Assembly: GCF_014207135.1 (NCBI RefSeq)
Contig: NZ_JACHCC010000007.1
Location: forward strand, 62,001 to 126,000
DNA: 64,000 bases
Origin: Pedobacter cryoconitis
GTDB lineage: Bacteria > Bacteroidota > Bacteroidia > Sphingobacteriales > Sphingobacteriaceae
Reading direction: 5' to 3'
The notes beneath the pieces are model-generated. The model did not search any database and was not told the DNA's origin. It was given only the letters and a program-made list of their open reading frames with translations. Each line of letters begins with the position of its first letter. The stretch's first letter is position 1. The position numbers and the translations under genes are program-made. This document shows, piece after piece, positions 41,401-49,528 of the stretch.

Positions 41401-44400
41401 AGAAGGAATCGCATCCTCGATATCAACTGCTAGCGCCGTACTCGGTCCTGCATTGGTGATATTTAAAGTGTATTGTACCTGTTGGCCAGCTCCGGCGTCT
41501 GCTGGTCCTGATTTTACAATCCTTACGTTTGCCGATCTGCTTGTCGTAGTCGTTACTGTACTTGTTGCAGGAGTTGGATCTGTAACACCAGCCGGGGGTG
41601 TTGCTGTAGCTGTATTGGTTACAGTAGTCCCCGCAAATAAAGGATCAAGTGTACCGTTGATAGTGATCAGTAATGAATCAGTTGCATTTGCTTTCAGGGT
41701 AGCTAACAGATCTACATTACCTGAGTTATTTGTAGGAGTAGCACCAGAAGTACCGCTGGCAACTACAGTCCAGACAGGATTCAGAATCTGTGCAGGGATA
41801 ACGTCCTGTACTCTTGCACCAACTACATCACTTGGTCCTGCATTTTTTACGCTGATGGTATAAGTGATCGGCTGACCAGCAACAGCTGTTGCTGCACCAG
41901 ATTTTAAGATGCGTAAATCCGAAGTTTTCGTAACGGTTGTTGTAACCGTGTTCGAGGTTACCGGATTATTACCAGCTTCAGCAGGCGTAATGGTTGCCGT
42001 ATTACTGAATGAAGTTCCGGTAAAGCCTGCATCCAATTTTCCACTGATGAGCACATTAATTTGATTGGCTGTACCTGCAGGTATACTTCCGGTTACACTC
42101 ACTGCATTACCTGTTCCGGTAGCACCTGCTGAGATAGTAGCAGTTCCGGTTTGAGTAGCTTTCCAGGTTACGTTGGTTAACCCTGAGGTGATCTGGTCAG
42201 TAATTATAGCATTGACTGCATTACTCGGGCCATTATTGGATATGGTCAGATTGTAAGTCACCTGTTCCCCGGCATTTACTGATGACGGGCCAGACTTACT
42301 AATGGTTAATGCAGTTTTATTTCCTATGATTGTACTTACTTTATTTGAATTTACCGGACTGATACCAGGCTCCGAAGGAGTTGCTGTCGCGGTATTATTG
42401 ATAGTTGTATTGGCTTGTCCCGCACTTAACTGACCTGTAACTGTAATCTGAATATTGTTGGTGTTACCCACATTTAAATTACCAGTTACACTGATATTGT
42501 TGCCTGTTCCATTTCCGGTAACAACTGATGAAGTTCCCGAAGCATTGGCTGTCCAGGTGACGTTAGTCAGTTCAACAGGTACAGCATCAGTGATGACCAG
42601 TGCGGTTGCATTGGATGGTCCATTGTTTACTGCGTTGAGTACATAAGTCACGGTTTCCCCTGCATTAGCTGTTGCAGGGCCCATTTTGGTAAGAGAGACA
42701 GAAGGCGTTTTGGTGATGGTGGTAATTACCGGACCCGCAGTCTGTGGTACAGCTCCTGTTTCAGCAGGAGTGACTGTGGCACTGTTGCTGATATTGGCTG
42801 TAGCCGCCGGGTTTACTGTTCCGGTAATGGTGATCAGGATCTGATCGGTGCTGTTTCCGCCAATATTACCCGTTACACTGAGGTTATTTCCTGTTCCTGT
42901 GGCCCCAGCGGTTACTGTAGCTGTACCAGTAGTGGTGGTGGTCCAGCTTGGGTTGAGGATACTGGCTGGAATAGCATCAGTAATCACCGATGCAATGGCA
43001 TTGGCCTGACTGATATTTTTGACCGCAATGGTATAAGTAATGGCCTGTCCTGCACTGAGTGAGGCTGGACCATTTTTCTGAATACTTAATACCGGGATAC
43101 GGGTTACATTGGTTGTGGCCGTGGCCGATGCAGGACTGGTTCCTGTTTCAGCTGGGGTCACTGTTGCTGTATTGGTCAGTGTGCCACTAAAACCAGCGGC
43201 TACTTTACCAGTCACGGTAATGGTGATCTGATTGCCTGTTCCTGCAGCGACATTACCATTGATGCTGATGGTGTTTCCGGTACCTGTCAAGGCTCCGGTT
43301 ACCTGAGCATTTCCAGCGGTTGTTGCAGTCCAGTTAACCCCTGTAATGGTAGCCGGTACAGCATCAGCGATGGCCAGGTTTAAGGCATCGGAAGCACTGG
43401 TATTGGTTACATTCAGGGTATAGGTAATAGTTTCGCCGGCATTGATAGCTGCAGGCCCATTTTTAGTGATCGAGACTACTGGTGTTCTGCTGGCAATGGT
43501 GTTGACCGTTGAGCTAGGGGAAGGGCTGCTCGGCTCAGTAGCCGTTACCGAAGCGGTGTTTGAAATAGTACCATTGAAAGCCGGATCAGATTTACCAGTG
43601 ATGGTAAAGATGATTTTATTGGCTGCTCCTGCAGGTATGTTTGCTCTTGCATCCAGTGTATTTCCAGTACCTGTAGCACCCGAAGTAATGGCTGCTGCCC
43701 CTTGTACCACCGAAGTCCAGGTTGTATTTAAGATACTGGCCGGGATGGCATCCTGAACATGTGCCGCGATGGCATCACTTGGTCCGTTATTTCCTACGGT
43801 GACGGTATAGGTCACATTATTTCCTGAATTGATTGCAGGAGTTACACTTTTGACAATGGTTAAACCAGACTGGGCGGTAATGGTGGTATTGACCGCAGTC
43901 GAGGTTACCGGCGTAGTTCCTGGTTCAGCAGGCGTCGCTGTTGCAGTATTGGTGATGGTACCCGAAGCATTGGATGCAATGGTACCAGAAACGACAATCT
44001 GGATAGTACTTCCAGCGGCGAAGTTGGCATTGACATTGATTGCATTGCCTGTTCCGGTCGCCCCGCTGTTGATCAGGGCGGTTCCCCCTGTGGTTGTTGC
44101 AGTCCAGCTGACCCCAGTAATGGCGGCAGGAACTGCATCGGTGAGTACGGTGTTTACACTATTTGAAGGGCCATTGTTTTTGGCAGTAATGGTATAGACA
44201 ATGGTATTTCCCGCTAATGCTGTAGCCTGGCCACTTTTGGTGATGGTGAAAGCCGGTACTTTGGTGACTGTGGTTACAGCCTGTGCATTGACCGGTGTAC
44301 TACCAGGTTCCTGTGGTGTAGCGATGGCATTGTTGGTAATATTTCCTGCAAAAGCAGGATCAATGGTTCCAGTGATTACGACCAGTACTTTGTTGGAAGT

Positions 44401-47400
44401 ACCGGCAGGGACATTGGCTGTTACGCTGACATTGTTTCCTGTGCCGGTAGCTCCTGTAGTTACTGCCGCTGTACCGACTAATTGAGTGGTCCAGCTGACA
44501 TTAGATAATGTGGCAGGTACTGCATCGGCAATTTGTACACCAGTAGCATTACTAGGTCCATTGTTTGATATGGCTACCTGATAGGTAATCTGATTACCAG
44601 CTGTGGCCGTAGAAGGTCCTGTTTTGGTGACTACTACACCCGAGGTACTGGTGATATTGGAATTGACTGTAGAGTTACTACCTGTTCCGGCAGGTTCTGC
44701 CGGGGTTACTGTAGCGGTATTACTGATACTTCCGGTCGCTCCAGGATTGACGGTACCAGTAATGGTTACCGATATGGTATTGGCAGCACCCGCAGGGATG
44801 TTGGCGGTAAGGCTTACATTATTTCCTGTACCCGTAGCACCAGTAGTGATGGCAGCTGCCCCAGCTACCGTACTTGTCCAGCTGACATTGGTTAAAGCAG
44901 AAGGGACTACATCGGTGATGCTGGCACCGACTGCATTACTGCTGCCGGTATTGGCAATGTTGAGGGTATAGGAGGCTACATTACCGGCAGTTAACCCTGC
45001 AGCACCAAGTTTGGTGATGGTGAGTACTGGTTTACTGGTAATGTTTGTGATGACTGTTGAAGTATTATTTCCCGGAGTAGGATCCGTGATGCCCGGCGGG
45101 CTGGTCACTGTGGCTGTATTGGTCAGCGTACCTGTTGCCCCTGGAGCTACCGTGCCAGTAATGGTTAAGGTAGTTGATTGTCCTGAGGCCAAAGTAAGGC
45201 CAGTCCAGTTTCCATTGGAGCTGGTATAGGTTCCAGTAGCCGGGGTATAACCTGAAGCAGTAAATCCAGCGGGCAGATTATCTGTTAAGGTGAGTACATC
45301 AGCAGTGGCAAGTGTACTAGGACCGTTATTGGTTAAAGTAATGGTATAGGTCAAGGCATTACCAGCGGTAGCTGTTGTCGGGCTGGCAGTTTTGACAACA
45401 CCAAAATCGATGACCCTGCTGATGGTTCCAACGTCAGTTGCGGTATTATTTCCTGGTGTAGGATCGGTTACTCCGGTAGGAGGGGCTACAGTCACGGTAT
45501 TGCTCAGTGATCCGCTGGCAGTAGGCGCTACCGTACCTGTAATGGTCAATGTAGCGGTTTGTCCTGAGGTTAAAGTCAGTCCTGTCCAGTTTCCATTAGC
45601 GCTGGTATAAGTACCTGCTGAAGGGACAAAAGAAGAGGCAGTGAATCCTGCAGGCAAGTTATCGGTTAAAGTAACTACATCAGCAGCGAGTAAGGATCCT
45701 GTTCCGTTGTTGCTCAGGGTAATGGTATAGGTTACGGTTTGTCCTGCCACCGGTGGTTTAGGGACCGAGGTTTTGGTTACGCCCAGGTCAATGACTCTGC
45801 TTACCGGTGTGGTAATGGTCGCAGTATTGTTTCCTGGTGTAGGATCAGTTACTCCTGTCGGTACCACTACAGAAACAGTATTGCTGAGTGACCCTGAGGC
45901 ATTCGCTGCAACAGTTCCGGCAATGGTTAAAGTGGTGCTTTGTCCTGAGGCTAAAGTGAGCCCTGTCCAGTTTCCATTTGAACTGGTATAGGTTCCTGTA
46001 GCTGGTGTATAGGTTGAAGCGGTGAATCCTGCTGGTAAATTATCTACCACCTGGATAACATCAGCAGCCACCAGTGCACTAGGCCCACTATTGGTTAGGG
46101 TGATGGTATAAGTTAAGGCTTGACCAGTAACAGCAGGGTTTGGTGAAGCGGTTTTGCTTACACCTAAATCCATAACTCTTGTTGTATTGATTGTATTAGT
46201 TGCAGTATTATTGGTAAGATCAGGATCTGTGATGCCAGTTGGCGCGGTTACTGTTGCTGTATTAGTAAGCGTCCCCGTAGCTACTGTAGAAGAAAGACTT
46301 CCTGCAATAACCAAGGTTGCACTTTGTCCGTTTGCTAAAGTCAGACCAGTCCAGTTTCCGTTTGAACTGGTATAAGTTCCGGTAGACGGGGTATAGCTCG
46401 AAGCAGTAAATCCTGCTGGCAGATTATCAACTACACTCACAATATCGCTGGCCAGTAAACTACTTATACCATTATTCTTCAGTGTTAGGGTATAAGTTAA
46501 ATTTTGTCCGGCTGCTACAGGTGAAGGACTGGCTGTTTTAGTTAAGCTAAAATCAATCTGTCTTGCGATTGGTGTAGTTTCTGTGGCCGTATTATTACCA
46601 GGCACTTTATCATTGGTACCAGTAGGGGCAGTTACACTGACCGTATTACTTAATGATCCGGTTGACGTAGCTGCGACTGTACCGACAATGGTTAAAGTAG
46701 TATTCTGACCATTATCTAAGGTTAAGCCTGTCCAATTGCCAGTTGCCTTATCAAATGTTCCTTTCGCTGCTGTATAAGTCGAAGCTGTAAAACCAGCAGG
46801 AAGGTTATCTGTCAGTGTAACTACATCTGCAGCAAGTAAAGCTCCAGGCCCGTTATTGCTAAGAGTAATTGTATAAGTCAGTGTCTGACCTGCAATAACA
46901 GGTTTAGGACTTGAGGATTTGGTTACGCTAAGGTCGATATCCCGGTTAACCGGGGCGACGACAGTTGCTGTATTATTAGTCAGATTCGGGTCTGTTATAC
47001 CTGTTGGATTCGTAACAGTAGCTGTATTACTTAAAGAACCAGATGCTGTCGAGGCCACGTTACCGGTGATCGTTAATGTCGCCGATTGACCATTAGCTAA
47101 AGTTAATCCAGTCCAGCTGCCGTTGCTGCTGTTATAGGTTGTTCCGGCAGTCGGTGTGTAGGCAGTCGCTGTAAAACCTGCTGGTAGATTATCAGTTAAG
47201 GTAATTACATCAGTAGCCAGTACCGGACTCGGACCATTATTTTTAAGTACAATGGTATAAGTCAGAGGTTGTCCAGCCGTGGCTGTTGTAGGAAGAACAG
47301 TTTTTGTAACACCCAGATCATAAGAAGGCTGAATGATTAAACTATAATCTTCTACTTCCCCATTACTTGCCGCGCCCACCACCGACGAGGTGGTTAAGTT

Positions 47401-49221
47401 ATCCGTACTCAACCTCAGACGTGCATAGGTAATACCGGCAGTCAGATTAGATAAACCAGACCAGGATAGTACTGCTGAAGTTGCATTGTTAGGTACATTG
47501 ACAACAACACCTTCTGATGGATCAAAAACTCCGTTTTTATTAAAATCTACCCATCCGACTAATTTTGCGGTTACTCCGGTGGTATTGGTTACCGGTACCG
47601 TCAGACTGTATGTTGTTGAAGAAGCTGTAAGGACAGGAAGCGTGGTAAAACCATCCTCATCAAGACCATCTCCATTAGTCCCGTTTGCATCTGCACCTGC
47701 TGCTACCGGTTGTCCGTCAGGTTCTCCGTCTATTGTTTTACCAATGATGATGCGGTTGTCAATAACATGACGGGGACCATTGTCAGCCAGTAATGTTTTA
47801 TAACTGACCGGCGCATCTCCAAAGTCTAAAGGAATAATTTGTAAGGTGTAATCTTCGACCTCCCCGTTACTAATTACCGAAGTCGGTGTAGACGTTGTTA
47901 AAGCAGGGGTCGTAGAAATCCTGAACCTTGCATAAGTTTGCCCCGAAACAAGGCCCGTCAGGCCTGTCCAGGTTAAAGTTGCGGTGGTCGCATTATTAGG
48001 TACAGTTACTGAAGCACCTTCTGAGGGTTCAAAAGTACCATTGCGGTTAAAATCTATCCAACCTACCAGGTTGGCATTGCCACCACTGGTGTTTCCGACC
48101 GTTGCGGTAACACTATAGGTTGTCGCATTGACGGGAAGTGGGGCAAAACTAGCGATACCATCTTCGTCATTTTCTCCGTTTTTATTATCCGCATCTGCAT
48201 TGGTACCCAAAACAAAAGTCGCTGGGTCGAAGTCACCTGCTATTAAGCCTAATTTTGGTGTTTGTGGTTTAGCTACAGTTCCTGTAGTAATCAGGCTGCT
48301 TCCACTAGGAGGATTGGCAATATAAACCGGGCTAGTCGATCCAGGGTTTGGATTATCACCTCCAGTAACCAAAGGAGTTAGTGTATGAGTTGGGGAACCA
48401 TAAGAAGCAGGTGCATCACCTATTTCGGAATAGGCCATCACACCTAATGCCATCGCCGTTAATCCACCAGACTCAATATGAGCATTAATCGTAAGTGGAT
48501 TATTTAAATCAGTTAAGGTTTTCTGAGTATATAATAAAGCCGCATTCTGATTACATTGTAATCTGACGGTTTGATCGTTAGCTAAAAAAGTAATACGTCT
48601 CCCGTCACCTGGGCCCGGCTGATCATTTTGATTATCAACAAAAGTTTCCAGTAATTTCCATTTATCCCCGTTTGTGTTACCCTGAGTATATTCACTAGGT
48701 GCATCAGATTCAGCATTTCCAAAGACCAGCCCTATATCTGCCTTTTGACCATTTACTGTAGCGTAGGTCCGTATACGAAAATCGGCATCAGCGCCATTAT
48801 TGTTTGTTCTGATCGCATTGACAAGTGTATTACTTGATCCATTACCACCAATATTATATAGGCGATTTAATCTGTCTTCGAAGTAAGATCCTGATACATA
48901 GGGTATCAATCTTGGATTTGTACCGCCTTGTGTAAAACTGACATTGTCAATGATGGCCGTAATGGTAATACCACTCACAGTGAAAGTAAACGTTTTACTT
49001 TCACCGGCTGCCATATTCAGACCAGTAAAATTGAGCCAGTAGATATTATTTCTATATATCCCTGTTCCACCGGTTGCCTGTACCTGTCCGAATGAATTTT
49101 GGGCAAATAAAATGAAAAGCAATAGCAGGCAGGAGGCAAACTGGTAAGCAAACCTGATCTTTTTAATTAGGAAATTTGGATTTTCAGAAATGAAAAAATC
49201 CTTTGTGTAGAGTCGTTTCAT
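35407..49221 (-). CDS. giant T9SS-secreted adhesin B: CshA-like tip, GEVEDY domains, DUF11 stalk, type B sorting domain
   Basis: 4604 residues. The signal peptide is hydrophobic at about 27-43 and ends NSFGQ. Residues about 48-275 resemble the CshA non-repetitive (NR2) fibril domain (YWLNFTGLNMAAGESKTFTF, GDAPASYG). Two domains ending in GEVEDY follow (at about 454 and 622), with FNRNG/FNKNG-type motifs. Then come about 25 DUF11-type domains (640-3844), a cadherin/VCBS-like domain, one DUF7507-like repeat, two more Ig-like repeats, a Big_9-like domain and the type B sorting domain (IPNLITPNGDGINDTFEI). From DUF11 domain 4 on it parallels adhesin A as a mosaic of near-identical and diverged blocks. 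Probably a surface adhesin with a binding specificity different from A. Confidence 0.92.
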   Translation of the reverse strand: MKRLYTKDFFISENPNFLIKKIRFAYQFASCLLLLFILFAQNSFGQVQATGGTGIYRNNIYWLNFTGLNMAAGESKTFTFTVSGITITAIIDNVSFTQGGTNPRLIPYVSGSYFEDRLNRLYNIGGNGSSNTLVNAIRTNNNGADADFRIRTYATVNGQKADIGLVFGNAESDAPSEYTQGNTNGDKWKLLETFVDNQNDQPGPGDGRRITFLANDQTVRLQCNQNAALLYTQKTLTDLNNPLTINAHIESGGLTAMALGVMAYSEIGDAPASYGSPTHTLTPLVTGGDNPNPGSTSPVYIANPPSGSSLITTGTVAKPQTPKLGLIAGDFDPATFVLGTNADADNKNGENDEDGIASFAPLPVNATTYSVTATVGNTSGGNANLVGWIDFNRNGTFEPSEGASVTVPNNATTATLTWTGLTGLVSGQTYARFRISTTPALTTSTPTSVISNGEVEDYTLQIIPLDFGDAPVSYKTLLADNGPRHVIDNRIIIGKTIDGEPDGQPVAAGADANGTNGDGLDEDGFTTLPVLTASSTTYSLTVPVTNTTGVTAKLVGWVDFNKNGVFDPSEGVVVNVPNNATSAVLSWSGLSNLTAGITYARLRLSTDNLTTSSVVGAASNGEVEDYSLIIQPSYDLGVTKTVLPTTATAGQPLTYTIVLKNNGPSPVLATDVITLTDNLPAGFTATAYTPTAGTTYNSSNGSWTGLTLANGQSATLTITGNVASTASGSLSNTATVTNPTGITDPNLTNNTATVVAPVNRDIDLSVTKSSSPKPVIAGQTLTYTITLSNNGPGALLAADVVTLTDNLPAGFTASTYTAAKGTFDKATGNWTGLTLDNGQNTTLTIVGTVAATSTGSLSNTVSVTAPTGTNDKVPGNNTATETTPIARQIDFSLTKTASPSPVAAGQNLTYTLTLKNNGISSLLASDIVSVVDNLPAGFTASSYTPSTGTYTSSNGNWTGLTLANGQSATLVIAGSLSSTVATGTLTNTATVTAPTGITDPDLTNNTATNTINTTRVMDLGVSKTASPNPAVTGQALTYTITLTNSGPSALVAADVIQVVDNLPAGFTASTYTPATGTYTSSNGNWTGLTLASGQSTTLTIAGTVAANASGSLSNTVSVVVPTGVTDPTPGNNTATITTPVSRVIDLGVTKTSVPKPPVAGQTVTYTITLSNNGTGSLLAADVVTLTDNLPAGFTASSFVPSAGTYTSANGNWTGLTLTSGQTATLTITGTVAPTASGSLSNTVTVAPPTGVTDPTPGNNTATDVGTISRVIDFGVVKTASPTTATAGNALTYTITLTNNGPSTLATADVLTLTDNLPAGFTASGYTPATGTYTSSNGNWTGLTLASGQSTTLTITGTVAPGATGTLTNTATVTSPPGITDPTPGNNTSTVITNITSKPVLTITKLGAAGLTAGNVASYTLNIANTGSSNAVGASITDVVPSALTNVSWTSTVAGAAAITTGATGTGNNVSLTANIPAGAANTISVTITGTVNPGATGSISNTATVTPAEPAGTGSNSTVNSNITSTSGVVVTKTGPSTATAGNQITYQVAISNNGPSNATGVQIADAVPATLSNVSWTTQLVGTAAVTTGATGTGNNVSVTANVPAGTSNKVLVVITGTIDPAFAGNITNNAIATPQEPGSTPVNAQAVTTVTKVPAFTITKSGQATALAGNTIVYTITAKNNGPSNSVNTVLTDAVPAAITGVSWTATTTGGTALINSGATGTGNAINVNANFAAGSTIQIVVSGTIASNASGTITNTATATPAEPGTTPVTSTAVNTTITAQSGLTIVKSVTPAINSGNNVTYTVTVGNNGPSDAIAAHVQDAIPASILNTTWTSVVQGAAAITSGATGTGNTLDARANIPAGAANKIIFTITGKSDPAFNGTISNTASVTATEPSSPSPSSTVNTIASRTPVVSITKNGPAAINAGETITYTLNVTNTSASDALNLAIADAVPATITGVNWTATTAGNAQVTGALTGTGNTISINGNVAAGTGNQITITVTGKVAAGFSGTLTNTATVTPAETGTSPASATATTNVTRIPVLSIQKNGPASLSAGQAITYTIAVKNISQANAIASVITDAIPASILNPSWTTTTTGTATVTAGATGTGNNLSVTGNIGGNSTDQILITITGTVNPAATANISNSATVTPAETGAVPQTAGPVITTITKTPSVSLTKMGPATANAGETVTYVLNAVNNGPSNATALVITDAVPVELTNVTWTANASGTSSVVTGNGTGNNISVTGNLNVGNTNNIQITVTGQLSAGQANTTINNTATATPSEPGISPVNSNKVSTIIGNKTALTISKSGPSSVNAGEQVTYNLTISNNGPSNAVNAIITDQITSGLTNVTWKATQTGTATISAGATGTGNAVSVTGSIPAGTANQINVLISGKLDAGFTGTSFSNTATITPAEAGNNPVTSNTVTTTVTKTSDLRILKSGAATAVAGQPITYTISVKNAGPSDVVGARVQDVIPAQILNPVWTVVASGTSGATPTNNSGNVDLLATLKANATDSLLITINGTLDPLFAGTTVTNTATATPPAGVTDPTPATSTVTTTTSRSANVRIVKSGPADAGAGQQVQYTLNITNAGPSTALAVDIEDAIPSQILDPSWTATASGGAVISTASGTGNVSLTADVPSGAGMVQVVVTGTASPALTDGTAFSNTATITSTVVPDPETANNTSTVTTNINNTPNFRVSKSGPATANIGDPITYKIIVSNAGTGDITNALITDNVPEDVQVTSWTAVAIGGATITGAGSGNTGTISTSGDILNGPANTIEVTVNGIVVDKGHTQFTNTVNVTSGTTNSSSVTTSINKSTDLRIEKQGPATIAAGENITYTLKVFNNGPNDVSSLSIQDNVPAAVVVNKWTATTSGTATVTGNTTGTNGTIATTGSIAAGTGNYILITVNGTIPSSTVAGNITNTATVNLTTAGLTDYNLANNTSAVTTSIVNNPSLNVSKSGPNTAYAGEQVHYVIQVTNNGPSDATAVNIADVVPVQLQNVNWTATITGGATVNLTTGTGNPAIIANIPQGAGNVVSIDIKGTIDPGFAGSITNTATAQIGANPVITSPAVVTVVTQQTALSIRKSGPASTSPGLPITYTLEVTNAGPSNATAAAITDAIPAILQNVSWTASAQNGAAITTGATGTGNALNVVANIPGAVNARVLITITGTIPSSATADLVNTATVTPTEPGNPPVVSNQVTTTLTRTPGLVLVKSGPATAASGQQITYTLNLSNAGPSDAVNTAISDLVPAAVQNVTWTTTATGAAVVNSGATGTRNQVTANVNVPVGAAITVTITGTIDPTFNNTLTNQAVATPSEPGITPVTSTVSTVVKPVVNLSITKSGPATLLAGQEIDYQITVINSGPSTALNAAISDLVQADIINVQWTASTTGNAVLTGASSGNSNTIATTANLTTAPGDALIIQVKGTVNPAFNGTLTNTATVTPTETGSTPTTSAPVITVVSRKPVINIVKTGPANVVAGAAINYLITVNNQGTGDAIGLAISDVIPAQLTGINWTATTSGAATLSGTTSGTTSNIALTGNIPAGAANVITINVSAVVPANLNTSITNTATATPAEAGVTPVSSSVTTTVSRVPILNITKSGPANATAGTTVQYIITTVNTSTSDAIAAVITDAVPAGLTGVSWTATAAGAATVTSGATGSSNNVSVTANIPAGNANTITIVVTGSLPAGATAAIQNTATVTPAEPGTVPQTTPPVNTTVEAVTDLSVTNTVNQALQKVGQPVTFTVQVKNNGPSNATGVKVTDLLPAGYQITSQSATAGTYDPASGLWTIGNLANGGTTTLTIQATLIVGGPYQTTAVVSGNETDPFLTNNTAIATVSVVNSDPVANPDTNTLLEDQTLTVTAANGVLANDTDVDHDVLSVSKFTIAGITGDQTPGSPVLIAGVGTITLNSDGGYIFAPAQDYNGPVPVITYTVIDGKGGSANSTLTLSVTPVNDAPSFVKGADQTVLQYAGAQTIPEWATAISPGPANESSQLVNFIVTNANNALFTTQPAIAPDGTLTYTPAFGATGTVTVTVILKDNGGTANGGVDQSAPQTFTITITPGTPAMTLTKVANNTGSKAGDVITYTIVATNTGNVTLSNIVVADPGADAGSISPANIVTLAPGASSTVTAKHTLTQADVDGGKFSNQASAKGTDPSGNPVDKPKSDDPNTPTPDDATVIVLTPKPAVTLVKTGVISTDNNSITYTFVVQNTGNVTFTTVLLNDAKLGLTNLPVNVGTGLAPGASVTTTQVYTLTQADKNAGNVTNTANVKATAAGGATATDISGTDATNDTPTVVAITPSGGLSLVKTGVFSGNQITYTFTVQNLGNVTLNPVTFSDAKLGIVNRTIDVGGGLLPGATASITQLYTLTQADKDAGTVTNTAIAKAITPSGAVVTATSGTAANNNNPTVIVVTKSPVANDDQAQTNANTSVRVDVLTNDNPGSSSFDKATVVVITQPAHGKVIVNSDGTITYTPDPGYTGPDNFTYQVKDIYGYLTNVANVAITVSFFEIKIPNLITPNGDGINDTFEIRGLNQYGDNELIIVNRWGNEVYRQRNYQNTWTGEGLNEGTYYYLLKVKAKGSNGDWQIFKGYITLIRAFKK
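42330..46172 (-). repeat. near-identical adhesin block I, copy B
   Basis: Partner of 24480-28335, encoding DUF11 domains 4-13 of adhesin B. The stretch between this block and 39990 (domains 14-19) is clearly diverged from its counterpart in adhesin A. Confidence 0.8.
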
Positions 49222-49242
49222 AGAAGGTAAATTGGTATTGAG
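49206..49242 (-). repeat. leader/start-codon module, weak copy at adhesin B start
   Basis: The first codons (MKRLYT) match the module, but the sequence before the ATG keeps only part of it and lacks ACGCAT. It is the most diverged of the four copies. Confidence 0.4.
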
Positions 49243-49265
49243 ATAATCTTATTATAGGATAGATA

Positions 49266-49287
49266 TGAGCTGCAATGATTCAGCTCA
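49266..49287 (-). other. hairpin between small ORF B and adhesin B
   Basis: TGAGCTG pairs with CAGCTCA (7 bp) around an 8-nt loop. It sits in the same place as the 19-bp hairpin of cassette A but has a different sequence and is weaker. Confidence 0.45.
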
Positions 49288-49305
49288 AAGGCGAAAATGG
49301 AAGGC

Positions 49306-49506
49306 TTATACAGACGAAGTTGACGCCCGGATTTCTTGTGGCATCACTTTGAAGTTTTGTATGAGAGCAAACTGATATCTGGGATACTGTTCAAAGGATT
49401 CTAAATAGAATAAGCTGTTCACTGATCCCGAACGGGATAATGCAGAAAGTCTGTTTATGATTTTTAGAAGGCAGGAAAAGATAACCATGCGGTAGATTTT
49501 TATCAT
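49306..49506 (-). CDS. small ORF heading cassette B (66 residues)
   Basis: Unknown function. It starts MIKIYR and occupies the same place as the 87-residue ORF of cassette A: about 210 bp after the sigma-54-like element and 84 bp before the adhesin start. It shares the leader module around its start codon with that ORF but is shorter, and only loosely similar towards its end (FK.MPQE against FKSITQQ). Either a diverging small protein or a translated leader. Confidence 0.37.
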   Translation of the reverse strand: MIKIYRMVIFSCLLKIINRLSALSRSGSVNSLFYLESFEQYPRYQFALIQNFKVMPQEIRASTSSV

Positions 49507-49528
49507 ACTTTAATAACTTTTTATGCGT
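49492..49528 (-). repeat. leader/start-codon module, copy at small ORF B
   Basis: Minus strand: AACGCATAAAAAG, TTATTAAAG, T, then ATG ATA AAA ATC TAC. It closely matches the module at small ORF A and matches adhesin A's start well. Confidence 0.65.

Noticed and set aside
35846..48325. The equivalent plus-strand open frames opposite adhesin B
   Set aside because: Same reason; they are copies of the shadows in adhesin A because the coding repeats are shared.
17183..49221. Repetitive DNA resembling a CRISPR or satellite array
   Set aside because: The period is about 360-400 bp, in frame and protein-coding; there are no short identical repeats with unique spacers.
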